From assembly GCF_020177055.1 (NCBI RefSeq), contig NZ_JAIQXT010000004.1:62001-126000 (forward strand): a DNA stretch of 64,000 bases, given 5' to 3'. The translations under genes and the position numbers were made by a program. The notes beneath the pieces were generated by a model. It saw only the letters and a program-made list of their open reading frames with translations. It was not told the DNA's origin and ran no database searches. Positions 56,220 through 64,000 of this stretch are shown piece after piece. The DNA is from Sphingomonas sp. R647. GTDB taxonomy: Bacteria > Pseudomonadota > Alphaproteobacteria > Sphingomonadales > Sphingomonadaceae. The first letter of the stretch is position 1, and each line of letters opens with the position of its first letter.

Positions 56220-57406
56220 GCCTTCGCCCTCTTCAGCTTCGCAAAGATGCGATCAATCGCGGGCCTGGTAAATTTGAGGTCTCGCTTGAGCGCCGCCTTG
56301 AACGCGTCGACGCCGCCATACAGGCTGGAGATCTCCGCGCCGACCGTCAGCATCATGTTGCGGCCCTCCGGGTCGGGATCGGCCATCGCGACATCCAGGC
56401 TGAGCGAAACGAGAAAATCGCGGAACGAGCCGTCAAGGCGGTCGGGCGAGATCAACGCATCGCTCACCGCTTCCTCGCCCGGCTGCCAGTCCGGGAAATA
56501 GCGCCGAAGCAGGGTCGACGCCGCGTCATCGGCGGCGGGATGCGTCGCCAGCCGGGTCAGGAAACCGCGGGTAATCGCGGTGGCTTCGTGCTGGCGTGGC
56601 AGATCGAGCGCGGCGAGCGACAAAGGCCCCCGAAGACGCCGGTCGATCCACGTCTCCGTGTCGGGATCGTTGCGCCACCATTTATCGAGCGCTTGTGCAC
56701 GCAGGAAAATCTCGGGATGCGTCTCCCCCTGCGATGCCTTTGCATCGCGCTCGGCCTCGCCAGCCTGTCGGAGATAGGCCTCTGGGTCCACCGATGCGAG
56801 GCCGGTCATGGTCTTGACCAGCGTGGCGATCGCCGGGCCTGACGCATTCGCTGCTACAGCGCCGCCGCGATCGGCATAAAGCTCGGTATGCAGGCGATAA
56901 AGCCGGGCAGTTTCGATATGGCTTGGCGAAGCGCCGGGATAGGCAAGCGCATGGTCGAGAATGGTGGTCGCCGTGTAATAGGCGCCGTCTTCGATCGACC
57001 AGAGCCGATAATGCGCCAGCTCATGCCCGAGCAGCGCAACCCGTTCTTCGCGTGAGAGCTTTTCGAGCACCGGCCCGTGGAACAGCAGATGGATCTCGCC
57101 GGGCACGTAGCACAGTGCCGCGTTCATCGCGCCGTCCGCCGCCTGATACAGCGTAACCGGAGCGTCAATCTCCAGCTTGGCCAGCACCGCGGCAATATCC
57201 TCATGCACTTCAGGATGCGCCGCCGCATCGATCCGATAGGTTTCGCGCAGCAGGTAGGAGCGCATCTCCTGCACCTGCTCCTCGCGCGCTTGCAGTGAAC
57301 CGCCCCATGCCCAGATTTCGGGTTCGTTCTCGCGCAAATGCCCAACGATCTGGCAATGATAGGCGAGCGGCTCAAGCCCCGGTGCGGATTGCGATTCGTC
57401 CCCCAT
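56216..57406 (-). CDS. Soluble M48-like zinc metalloprotease, partner of the helicase-nuclease
   Basis: A 396-residue protein without signal peptide or membrane helix. Zinc motif LLGHELAHYRLW (His128, Glu129, His132) and third ligand in TELYADRGG (Glu175, with Asp179) follow the M48 pattern. HtpX and Ste24 relatives are membrane proteins, so a soluble form points to a special role. The 200-residue C-terminal part is helical and unrecognised. Its stop forms ATGA with the helicase start, a sign of fixed stoichiometry. A protease next to a helicase-nuclease suggests proteolytic activation or an effector function, which is inference. Confidence 0.8.
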   Translation of the reverse strand: MGDESQSAPGLEPLAYHCQIVGHLRENEPEIWAWGGSLQAREEQVQEMRSYLLRETYRIDAAAHPEVHEDIAAVLAKLEIDAPVTLYQAADGAMNAALCYVPGEIHLLFHGPVLEKLSREERVALLGHELAHYRLWSIEDGAYYTATTILDHALAYPGASPSHIETARLYRLHTELYADRGGAVAANASGPAIATLVKTMTGLASVDPEAYLRQAGEAERDAKASQGETHPEIFLRAQALDKWWRNDPDTETWIDRRLRGPLSLAALDLPRQHEATAITRGFLTRLATHPAADDAASTLLRRYFPDWQPGEEAVSDALISPDRLDGSFRDFLVSLSLDVAMADPDPEGRNMMLTVGAEISSLYGGVDAFKAALKRDLKFTRPAIDRIFAKLKRAKA

Positions 57407-57888
57407 CGCGCCGATCCTAGCGGGGGTTTGGAACCCGTCCAGCCTCGCGAATACCCTAATCGCTCACGCGTCAGGCCTTGGGGAGAACGCGCTCGGCCTC
57501 TAATCAGCCAATCAGCCGGCGTAAGCAGCGACCAGATAATCGCCATCGGACGGCCTAGATAAACGTCCGGCCGGGCGACCTCGAGCGAGACCCGTTCACG
57601 GAGCCGAGCCCAATACTCTGCCGCTTTCCGCCGATTACCTGGGCCGAACCCAGCTAGCCGCGCCTTGTCCACTGATTCGAGAATAGCCGTCTGCGTCGGA
57701 ATAGGGGGCGGTTGAGAGGGGCGGCGCGTTGTCGTCGCAGCGCGCTTTCCCATGACATCTCATCCCACTTTTCCCACATTTGGCTTGGAATGGTGTCGAA
57801 TTGAGTGGAACGCAGCGGAACGCAAAACCGCTGATTTCCGGGCTTTCCATCGATTTCCAGAGCAGGCGGCGACCTAAACAGGTCAAAA
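57407..57888 (-). other. Region between tRNA-Ser and the protease gene; possible gene remnant
   Basis: From ATG 57753 the minus strand is open for about 115 codons before it would run on into the protease gene in another frame (to 57124). The first part (TQTAILESVDKARLAGFGPG, KAAEYWARLRERVSLEV) looks protein-like but matches no family I know, and a 280-bp same-strand overlap with a real gene argues against an intact gene. It could be a decayed integrase or passenger gene. The rest (57754-57888) is less GC-rich and follows the tRNA 3' end directly. Confidence 0.35.
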
Positions 57889-57978
57889 TGGCGGAGACGG
57901 AGGGATTCGAACCCTCGGTACGGTTCCCCGTACGACGCTTTAGCAAAGCGTTGGTTTCAGCCACTCACCCACGTCTCC
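57889..57978 (-). tRNA. tRNA-Ser (anticodon GCU)
   Basis: A 90-nt class II tRNA with encoded CCA. Acceptor GGAGACG pairs with CGTCTCC, anticodon stem ACGCT/AGCGT encloses TTGCTAA (anticodon GCT), the long variable arm GTACGGGGAACCGTAC is typical of serine tRNA, and the T-arm is GAGGGTTCGAATCCCTC. It reads AGC and AGU codons. Its 3' end faces the protease-helicase pair. Confidence 0.97.
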
Positions 57979-58134
57979 GGATGCCTGCGGCGAGGGGGCG
58001 CTATAGCGAGCGTCTCGCTGGCGATCAATGGGCGGATTTGCGGCGGCTGGGCGCGAAATCGACTCGGGTCATCGCCGGTTCATTGCCGCCGGCCCATCGC
58101 CGCGCATAAATGCGATGCTGCGGGAGGCTTTACT

Positions 58135-58911
58135 ATGCGACGGTTGATGCTCTGGATCGGGATGGCGCTCGCGCTGCCGTCGCTGGCGGCTGCGCCCGCG
58201 CTGGCGCAGAGTATCCAGAAGGTCGATCCCGATACCGCGATCGATGCCGATCTCGATCGGCCCCAGACCGCGATTCCCGCTCAACCCGCGCCGCAGGACG
58301 AGCCGGTCGATCCCGGCGCCCCTTATGAAGCGCCGCCCGTTGATGGACAGCAGCCAGCGCCTCCCGCTGGCCCGGCTCCGACCCAAGGCGCCGCGCAGGC
58401 GGGTGGCCTGATCAAGCCGGAAGCACCGACGACTTTCGATCAGGTGCGGCTGGTCTCGGCGGCAGAGGGCGTGTTCGGCAAAGGCGCGACGGGCCTTGCC
58501 GCGCTGATCGAGGACATCCTCAAGGATCAGGGCGAGCCCAACGCCTATATCGCCGGATCGGAAGGGTCCGGCGCGGTGGTCGTTGGCCTGCGCTATGGCT
58601 CGGGCACGATGATTCATGCGGTCGAGGGCGAGCGCGACGTGTACTGGACCGGCCCGTCGGTCGGATTCGACATCGGCGGGGACGCCAACAAGGTGTTCGT
58701 GCTAGTGTACAACCTCTATGACAGCCAGGAGCTCTACAAGCGTTTCCCGGCGGGCGAGGGGCGGCTCTATTTCGTCGGCGGCTTCTCGGCCAGCTATCTG
58801 CGTCGCGGCGATGTGGTGCTGATCCCGGTACGGCTTGGCGTCGGCTGGCGCGCAGGGGCCAATGTCGGCTATATGAAGTTCAGCGAAAAGCGCCGCTGGC
58901 TGCCGTTCTGA
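58135..58911 (+). CDS. eipA: EipA family envelope integrity protein (DUF1134)
   Basis: A 258-residue periplasmic protein: signal peptide ending in PALAQ, a Pro/Ala/Gln-rich linker (about 45-100), then the DUF1134 domain (YGSGTMIHAVEGERDVYWTGPSVGFDIGGDANKVFVLVYNL). EipA was described in Brucella and Caulobacter as needed for envelope integrity, with links to O-polysaccharide and cell division. GGGAGG stands before ATG 58135. Confidence 0.92.
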   Translation: MRRLMLWIGMALALPSLAAAPALAQSIQKVDPDTAIDADLDRPQTAIPAQPAPQDEPVDPGAPYEAPPVDGQQPAPPAGPAPTQGAAQAGGLIKPEAPTTFDQVRLVSAAEGVFGKGATGLAALIEDILKDQGEPNAYIAGSEGSGAVVVGLRYGSGTMIHAVEGERDVYWTGPSVGFDIGGDANKVFVLVYNLYDSQELYKRFPAGEGRLYFVGGFSASYLRRGDVVLIPVRLGVGWRAGANVGYMKFSEKRRWLPF

Positions 58912-58952
58912 ACCGGCTTCTAATCCGGGCGCAGCACCGCTAGGCGGAGCAA

Positions 58953-59735
58953 ATGCCAGTCAGCCAAGCCGATATCGATCTCGCCCAGCGCCTCGCCGAT
59001 GCGGCGGGCGCGGCGATCCGCCCCTATTTCCGTGGCAAGTTCGGGCTGGAGTCCAAGGACGACGCGTCCCCCGTCACGCTCGCCGACAAGGCCGCCGAAG
59101 CAGCGATGCGCCGTCTGATCATCGCCGAACGGCCAATGGACGCGATCATCGGCGAGGAAGAAGAGGATCGTGCGGGCAGCAGCGGTCGAACCTGGGTGCT
59201 CGACCCGATCGACGGGACGCGCAGCTTCATCGTCGGGCGGCCGATCTTTGGCACGTTGATCGCGTTGCTCGAGGATGGCTGGCCGGTACTGGGCATCATC
59301 GACCAGCCGATCATCGCCGAACGCTGGCTGGGCGTCACTGGACGCACCACCCTGTTCAACGGCCAGCCCGCGCAGGCGCGGACGTGCCGCGAGCTGTCCA
59401 AAGCGCTGCTCGCCACCACCTCCCCCGCTTTGTTCACTGACGACCAGCTCCATGCGTTCGAGCATGTCGATGCCGCAGTCCTGAGCACGGTGCTGGGCGG
59501 CGATTGCTATAATTACGGGCTGGTCGCGTCGGGCCATCTCGATCTGGTGATCGAGGCGGGGCTGAAGCTGCACGATTTCGCCGCTTTGGTGCCGGTGGTC
59601 GAGGGCGCGGGCGGGCGCATGTGCGACTGGCAGGGCGATCCGCTCCACGCGGGCAGCAATGGCGAGGTGATCGCGGCGGGCGATCCCGCGCGCATCGAGG
59701 AACTGGTCGAGGCGCTGGCCTGTCGCGGGCATTGA
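58953..59735 (+). CDS. hisN: Histidinol-phosphatase, inositol monophosphatase family
   Basis: A 260-residue Mg2+-dependent phosphatase. Metal ligands sit in GEEEED, LDPIDGTRSFIVGRP and the late LHDFAALVPVVEGAGG. The wording around DPIDGTRSFI fits the HisN branch, which performs the histidinol-phosphate step of histidine synthesis in many alphaproteobacteria, rather than SuhB. GGCGGAGC precedes ATG 58953. A short GTG-started gene follows at once. Confidence 0.88.
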   Translation: MPVSQADIDLAQRLADAAGAAIRPYFRGKFGLESKDDASPVTLADKAAEAAMRRLIIAERPMDAIIGEEEEDRAGSSGRTWVLDPIDGTRSFIVGRPIFGTLIALLEDGWPVLGIIDQPIIAERWLGVTGRTTLFNGQPAQARTCRELSKALLATTSPALFTDDQLHAFEHVDAAVLSTVLGGDCYNYGLVASGHLDLVIEAGLKLHDFAALVPVVEGAGGRMCDWQGDPLHAGSNGEVIAAGDPARIEELVEALACRGH

Positions 59736-59736
59736 C

Positions 59737-60105
59737 GTGATTCGCCTGCACCGTGGATATGCGCTCGCCGCGCTGGCGCTGTTCGCGATTGAGGTGGTGA
59801 TCGCACTCTATGTCCGCGATCGATTCGTGCGCCCCTATCTGGGCGACACGCTTGCGGTGCTGCTGGTCTATTGCGGGTTGCGAGCCGTCACGCGGCTGGA
59901 GGTCGTGCCCGCAGCGCTGGCGGCATTCGGGGTCGCGGCGCTGGTCGAGTTGGGGCAGCTGATCGGGATACTGGACCTGCTCGGCTGGCGTGACAACGCG
60001 CTCGCGCGAACCGTGCTCGGCACCGGGTTCGATTGGAAGGACGTCCTCGCCTATGCAGCCGGTGCGTGCATCGCGGTGCTGGCCGAGCGTTTCAAGCCCC
60101 GCTGA
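59737..60105 (+). CDS. DUF2809 membrane protein
   Basis: A 122-residue protein with four hydrophobic segments. YVRDRFVRPYLGDTLAVLLVYCGLRA and GTGFDWKDVLAYAAGACIAV match DUF2809, a small integral membrane family of unknown role. GTG start at 59737, one base after the hisN stop, implying shared transcription. Confidence 0.85.
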   Translation: MIRLHRGYALAALALFAIEVVIALYVRDRFVRPYLGDTLAVLLVYCGLRAVTRLEVVPAALAAFGVAALVELGQLIGILDLLGWRDNALARTVLGTGFDWKDVLAYAAGACIAVLAERFKPR

Positions 60106-60109
60106 ACGC

Positions 60110-62269
60110 TTAGAAAATTCCCAGGAACTTCTTGCGCTGCTCCTTGCGCTCGCCCTTTGAGCGGCTGCCATCCTCTGACTTGGCGGTCGTACCCTTGCCG
60201 ACATCGTCGCGCTGCTCGCCCGTGTTGGTGCGCTGGCCTTTGGCAGACGCCGCGCTGAGCACCGGGCCGCAGTCCGCCGCCTTGGCGTCACCAACATCGA
60301 CAAAGGCAAGCACACCGGCGAGCGGCGTCGCCACTAGCGCGAGGCCCAGTCCGGCGCCGGCGCGCGCCAGCAACTGGTCGCTGACCACGTCATACCCCGG
60401 GCTCGCGAACGTCCCGTTGATCCCAACTGGCGACTGGCCGGCAAACACGCTGAACTTCTTCGAATCCGCGCGGAAGGCCATGTCGAGCGTTTCATTACGG
60501 AAGGAGAAGCCACCGCGCCCGATCATCACGCTCTTTTGCGTATCAATCAGGATCGGGTCGGCTGCGGCGATCCCGCGACGCACGCTGAACGCGACCAACC
60601 CGCAATTGATCTGGACCGGCTCCTTCAGCTTCCCCTCAAACATCTTCTGCGCGAACGTACCGATATCGAGTTCGGCGAGCTGGATATTACGCGTCCAGAA
60701 GCTGCCCTTGGGCAGCACGAACGCGATTCGCCCGCCCGAATTGGCCAGCGAATCGTGCAGCGTGTCGCCGCGCCCCTTCAACTCGATCCGACCCCTGATC
60801 GTGCCGGTGGTGCCCGATTCGACGACGCCCCACCCTTTCAGCAAGGTGCCGAGCGGTGTCGGCGCGAGGCGCACGTCATAGGATACAGCGCTGGGCCGCT
60901 GGCGCGTGTCGAAGATCAGGTCGGACGCGACATTGCCGCGCGCCATTGCGAAGGTGAAGGGCGACAGCGCGAGTCGGCCGCGATCGAGATCGACCGTGAC
61001 CGCGACGTTCGAGATCGGCACGCTTCGTGACCGCACCGTGGCGATTCGCCATTTCGCCTTGGCATCGAACGGCTGCATCGATTCAACCGGGAAACGCGCA
61101 TCGGGCAACAAGCGGGCAGGTCCCGCGCCGGTCGCCGCCGCCGCAGCCATCGCGCCGCGCGCCGCGACGATATCGGGGTTGAAGCCGATGAACGGGGCGG
61201 CATCGACGATATCGAGCGACTTCGTGGCCAGGTCGGCGGTCATCAGCAGCCGCTCGCCACGGCCATCCGCAGCGAACTGGCCCGAAAGATCGCTGTTGCC
61301 GAATCGGCCCCGCAACCCGGTGAAGCTGTAGAGATCGCCCGATTTCACCAGCGTCGCGTGCGCGCGATAGGTGCGCGTGTCGGGCAGCACGACGCCGATG
61401 ATGCCCAGCAGGCTGGCAAGGTTGCCACCCCGCGCGCTGGTGCGCAGCGGGACATTCTCGATATCGGCGAGGCTCGGCAATGTGCCGGTAACGGTAATAT
61501 CGTTGCCGGCCGCGCGCGCCTGCAATTCCAGCTGGTTCTTGCCGCGCCCGGCGGTCTCGTTCGGGCTGAGCAGCGCGCCGCTGACGGTGAACGGCGTCTT
61601 GCGCGCGACCCCATCACCCGAAAAGCGCACCGAATCACCGATCCGCGTACCGGTCGAGCGGACGGTTTCGAACTTGAGGTCGGTGAGCAATTGCAGCCGG
61701 GGATCGCGATAACGCAGCGTGGTGCCCGCCAGCGTCGCGCGGTCGATCGTTGGAAACTCGACCGGATCGCCCTCGCCATCGCCAAAGGTCCAGGTGTTGG
61801 CGCGCGCCGCGTTCCATTCCAGGTCGATCGCGGCGTTACGCAGGTCGAGGAAGCGCGCGTGATAGCGCCCAAAGATCAGCGACAGCGGCGCGACTCGCGT
61901 GTGGATCGAATCGGCGGCGAACAGATGCGGCTTCGACGCCCAGTCCGGGTTGGCGATCGTCATCTTCTGCGCGACGAATTTGAGGTCGAACGGATCGAAA
62001 TAGAGCTGGAAGTCGCCGCGGACCGCGACCGCGCGCCCGGTCGAACTGCTGGCGACCCGCTCGAACGTGCCTTTGAGGAACCGCCCCTTGGTGATGTAGA
62101 GAATCGCCCAGGCGAGGAAGATCGCCAGCAGCACGCCACCGACGATGCGCAGCGCGATGACGAGCGGACGCGGCAACCGCTTGCGCTCGCCGTCGGCGTG
62201 AACTTCGGTCACCGGCGGATCGACTGACGTCCCATCCTGCGTGACAATCGCGGAATCCCGGTCGGTCAT
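60110..62269 (-). CDS. AsmA family protein
   Basis: A 719-residue protein anchored by one helix near the N-terminus (about 40-62) with a large periplasmic part. It begins with a short cytoplasmic region and shows AsmA landmarks: RGDFQLYFDPFDLKFVAQKMTIANPDW and the C-terminal repeat IDTQKSVMIGRGGFSFRNETLDMAFRADSKKF. AsmA-like proteins are thought to bridge membranes and move phospholipids. The last 45 residues are a charged Lys/Glu/Gly-rich tail. Convergent with the DUF2809 gene (4-bp gap) and divergent from rpmI. Confidence 0.9.
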   Translation of the reverse strand: MTDRDSAIVTQDGTSVDPPVTEVHADGERKRLPRPLVIALRIVGGVLLAIFLAWAILYITKGRFLKGTFERVASSSTGRAVAVRGDFQLYFDPFDLKFVAQKMTIANPDWASKPHLFAADSIHTRVAPLSLIFGRYHARFLDLRNAAIDLEWNAARANTWTFGDGEGDPVEFPTIDRATLAGTTLRYRDPRLQLLTDLKFETVRSTGTRIGDSVRFSGDGVARKTPFTVSGALLSPNETAGRGKNQLELQARAAGNDITVTGTLPSLADIENVPLRTSARGGNLASLLGIIGVVLPDTRTYRAHATLVKSGDLYSFTGLRGRFGNSDLSGQFAADGRGERLLMTADLATKSLDIVDAAPFIGFNPDIVAARGAMAAAAATGAGPARLLPDARFPVESMQPFDAKAKWRIATVRSRSVPISNVAVTVDLDRGRLALSPFTFAMARGNVASDLIFDTRQRPSAVSYDVRLAPTPLGTLLKGWGVVESGTTGTIRGRIELKGRGDTLHDSLANSGGRIAFVLPKGSFWTRNIQLAELDIGTFAQKMFEGKLKEPVQINCGLVAFSVRRGIAAADPILIDTQKSVMIGRGGFSFRNETLDMAFRADSKKFSVFAGQSPVGINGTFASPGYDVVSDQLLARAGAGLGLALVATPLAGVLAFVDVGDAKAADCGPVLSAASAKGQRTNTGEQRDDVGKGTTAKSEDGSRSKGERKEQRKKFLGIF

Positions 62270-62439
62270 CACGGCATAAGACTTGGCGGGCGATACAAGT
62301 TCCGGCGAACCCGCCCTTCGCGGTTGCAAAATCGGAGTTCACCCGGTACAGGCCCGCCTTTCCGCGATTCAGGAACCGCCCGGCTAACAAGGGCTGCCGG
62401 GGCTGTTCGAGAATTCGTCGCGCGTAAAAGGAGACGAAA

Positions 62440-62640
62440 ATGCCCAAGATGAAGACCAAGAGCGGTGTGAAGAAGCGCTTCAAATTCACCGCAACGGGCA
62501 AGGTGAAGCACGGCGTCGCCGGCAAGCGTCACCGCCTGAGCAGCCATAACGCGAAGTATATTCGCACCAACCGCGGCACGTCGGTCCTGTCCGAAGCTGA
62601 TGCCGGTCACGTGCGCCTCTGGGCGCCGTACGGCCTGTAA
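62440..62640 (+). CDS. rpmI: 50S ribosomal protein L35
   Basis: A 66-residue ribosomal protein with [21 protein letters not shown] and the C-terminal family residues. AAGGAG lies 7 nt before ATG. infC, the usual upstream partner, is not present here. A GC-rich hairpin (CCCGGC 62379-62384 with GCCGGG 62396-62401) lies in the leader and could serve in L20-mediated feedback, which is not demonstrated. Confidence 0.97.
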   Translation: MPKMKTKSGVKKRFKFTATGKVKHGVAGKRHRLSSHNAKYIRTNRGTSVLSEADAGHVRLWAPYGL

Positions 62641-62653
62641 GGAGAGATAGACC

Positions 62654-63019
62654 ATGGCACGTGTCAAACGTGGTGTAACCACCAAGGCGAAGCATAAGCG
62701 GATTTTGGATCAGGCGAAGGGCTATTATGGCCGTCGCAAAAACACCATCCGCATCGCGCGTCAGGCCGTCGAAAAGGCCGGCCAGTACGCCTATCGCGAC
62801 CGCAAGGTTAAGAAGCGCAGCTTCCGCGCCCTGTGGATTCAGCGCATCAACGCCGGCGTCCGCGCCGAAGGCCTGACCTATTCGCAGTTCATGCACGGGC
62901 TGAAGCTCGCCGGCATCGAACTGGACCGGAAGGTCCTGGCCGACATCGCAATGCACGAAGGTGATGCGTTTACCGCCATCATCGCGCAGGCGAAGGCGGC
63001 GCTGCCCCAGGCCGCCTGA
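62654..63019 (+). CDS. rplT: 50S ribosomal protein L20
   Basis: A 121-residue protein of standard length: [29 protein letters not shown] at the start and [36 protein letters not shown] in the middle. It binds 23S rRNA early in 50S assembly and in other bacteria represses its own operon. Begins 13 bp after rpmI with AGGAGAG; a strong terminator follows. Confidence 0.98.
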   Translation: MARVKRGVTTKAKHKRILDQAKGYYGRRKNTIRIARQAVEKAGQYAYRDRKVKKRSFRALWIQRINAGVRAEGLTYSQFMHGLKLAGIELDRKVLADIAMHEGDAFTAIIAQAKAALPQAA

Positions 63020-63043
63020 GGCGACCTGTAGCGACCGAAATTG

Positions 63044-63077
63044 GGGCGCCGGTGGACCATCCACCGGCGCCCTTTTT
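63044..63077 (+). terminator. Rho-independent terminator after rplT
   Basis: A perfect 13-bp stem (GGGCGCCGGTGGA with TCCACCGGCGCCC) on a 3-nt loop, followed by TTTTT. It lies 25 bp beyond the stop codon. Confidence 0.95.
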
Positions 63078-63115
63078 CTTGGCCGGTATCGATTTTCGCG
63101 GGCATGAGGTGAGTC

Positions 63116-64000
63116 ATGTGGGACACGCTTGGAATAGAGCCGACCGATGACGTGCGGCTGATCCGCACAGCCTATGCCCAGCGGTTGCGGGGCATCGATA
63201 TTGAAGCTGATCCAAAGGCGTTTATCGCCCTGAGAGCGGCCTATGACGATGCGATGGGAAGCGCGCACGCGACAACCCCCGCCGCGGTCATGCGGCACGC
63301 CACGACCGCAATCCCGGTCGAGCAGCAGGATCATGTGGTTGAGGCCCCGTTGTCGGCATCTAGCGAGATGGCGGACATCCAGCGGCTTTTGGAGCGCGAA
63401 GCGATTGGGGTCGACATCGATGCAGCGCTGACCGAGTTGACCGGGCACTTGGTGGAACGAAGTCGCGCATCCCCGATCGGCCAGTCGGAGCAAATCGAGA
63501 TCTGGCTCGCCACCGCTATCATGGACCACGCGCCGCGCTCAGAAGGAATGCTCGCACCTGCAATCAGCGGATTCGACTGGACGAAGCGGCTGGCGGATTA
63601 TGACTGCCCGGATATTGTGCGCGACATCTGTCAGTTCGCCGACGACTACGCCTATCTAAGGCAGTTGCAGCGCTACAATCCCGACTACAAGACCGCTTGG
63701 GCGGCGCTGACCGGAGAAGATGTGCCACTGGAAAGCGTGCACCCCGGTTGCATGACCACCTTGCTGGGCACAGTCAAACATTCACGCCCGTTTTTGGCGA
63801 ACTTCATCGATTTGGATCGATTCGAATTGCTCCTCAGCTATGTCGAGGAGGCCCGTCAGCGGGAGCGCCGGGCATCGATTGACATGGCAGCGCCGCCGCC
63901 CATGAAAAAATCTCTGTTGAGCATCGTCGCAAATACCATCTTCAACTTCGCGTTGATGGCGTCGGCGATCGCCCTCGCCTTGCGTGCCCTCTATATCGCC
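63116..64000 (+). CDS. J-domain-like membrane protein (3' end outside window)
   Basis: Open from ATG 63116 to the window edge (295 codons). The N-terminal 45 residues (WDTLGIEPTDDVRLIRTAYAQRLRGIDIEADPKAFIALRAAYDDAM) have the helix layout of the small J-domain relatives seen in DjlC-like proteins, but the HPD loop that activates Hsp70 is missing. A long helical middle follows and a membrane helix begins near residue 275 (LLSIVANTIFNFALMASAIALAL). Probably a tail-anchored protein of unknown role. Confidence 0.7.
   Translation, partial: MWDTLGIEPTDDVRLIRTAYAQRLRGIDIEADPKAFIALRAAYDDAMGSAHATTPAAVMRHATTAIPVEQQDHVVEAPLSASSEMADIQRLLEREAIGVDIDAALTELTGHLVERSRASPIGQSEQIEIWLATAIMDHAPRSEGMLAPAISGFDWTKRLADYDCPDIVRDICQFADDYAYLRQLQRYNPDYKTAWAALTGEDVPLESVHPGCMTTLLGTVKHSRPFLANFIDLDRFELLLSYVEEARQRERRASIDMAAPPPMKKSLLSIVANTIFNFALMASAIALALRALYIA

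Noticed and set aside
57124..57753. 209-codon minus-strand frame upstream of and overlapping the M48-like gene
   Set aside because: About 280 bp overlap the protease gene on the same strand in another frame. Kept only as a possible remnant in the intergenic entry.
58010..58134. A direct repeat of the tRNA-Ser 3' end marking an attachment site
   Set aside because: I looked for the terminal tRNA sequence near 50.3-50.8 kb and on the other side of the tRNA and saw no second copy.

Overview
The window is chromosomal DNA of a GC-rich alphaproteobacterium, most likely a sphingomonad (Sphingomonas or a close relative). The grounds are the aa3 oxidase cluster order (ctaC-ctaD-ctaB-coxF-like-ctaG-ctaE-DUF983-SURF1), TonB-dependent receptors of the Caulobacter/sphingomonad type, an EipA homologue, an EcfG-type promoter, and dense 4-bp ATGA/GTGA overlaps. 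This is judged from protein families and gene order; no 16S gene is present. I see no insertion sequence, CRISPR array, rRNA gene or prophage.

Layout. 1-5.2 kb: a cut SDR, a two-gene osmoprotectant-type ABC transporter with a fused permease/binding protein, a pterin dehydratase, a small zincin, and ccmA/ccmB split by a nested palindrome. 5.2-15.7 kb (minus strand): a small hypothetical gene, an rRNA-type methyltransferase, thrC, an FCP1/NIF-like phosphatase and the cytochrome c oxidase locus, with an unrelated gene between ctaB and ctaD. 15.8-23.3 kb (plus): pyrE, a serine hydrolase, pdxJ, acpS, lepB, an AI-2E-type permease, maiA and a TonB receptor, packed with stop/start overlaps. 23.4-28.9 kb: a glycan module of two GT4 enzymes, a PMT-like membrane glycosyltransferase, a flippase-like membrane protein and a DUF2141 protein. 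29-37 kb: a zinc peptidase lipoprotein, phoD with a PHO box, pepN and a secreted M28 peptidase. 37-43 kb: mixed metabolism, a stress-type SDR, two tandem micro-proteins behind a sigma-54 promoter, and a GGDEF protein.

43.1-50.3 kb (minus) is a coherent phosphorus-scavenging cluster: TonB receptor, Ca2+-dependent PI-PLC, alkaline phosphatase PhoA and outer-membrane phospholipase A, with a PHO-box-like site before the PLC gene. With phoD at 30.7 kb it suggests a PhoB-controlled programme releasing phosphate from lipids and other phosphoesters outside the cell.

50.8-57.4 kb holds the most unusual unit: a translationally coupled pair made of a soluble M48-like zinc protease and an 1812-residue protein. 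The large protein has a kinase-like N-terminal region without catalytic motifs, DUF4011, a split SF1 helicase, a Vsr/DUF3320-like nuclease fold with a suspect active site, and a WGR domain. The pair lies on the 3' side of a tRNA-Ser(GCU) gene, the usual position for an island, and resembles an Hhe-like defence protein with an added protease partner. 58-64 kb returns to core genes: eipA, hisN, a DUF2809 gene, an AsmA-family gene, rpmI-rplT with a strong terminator, and a cut J-domain-like membrane protein.
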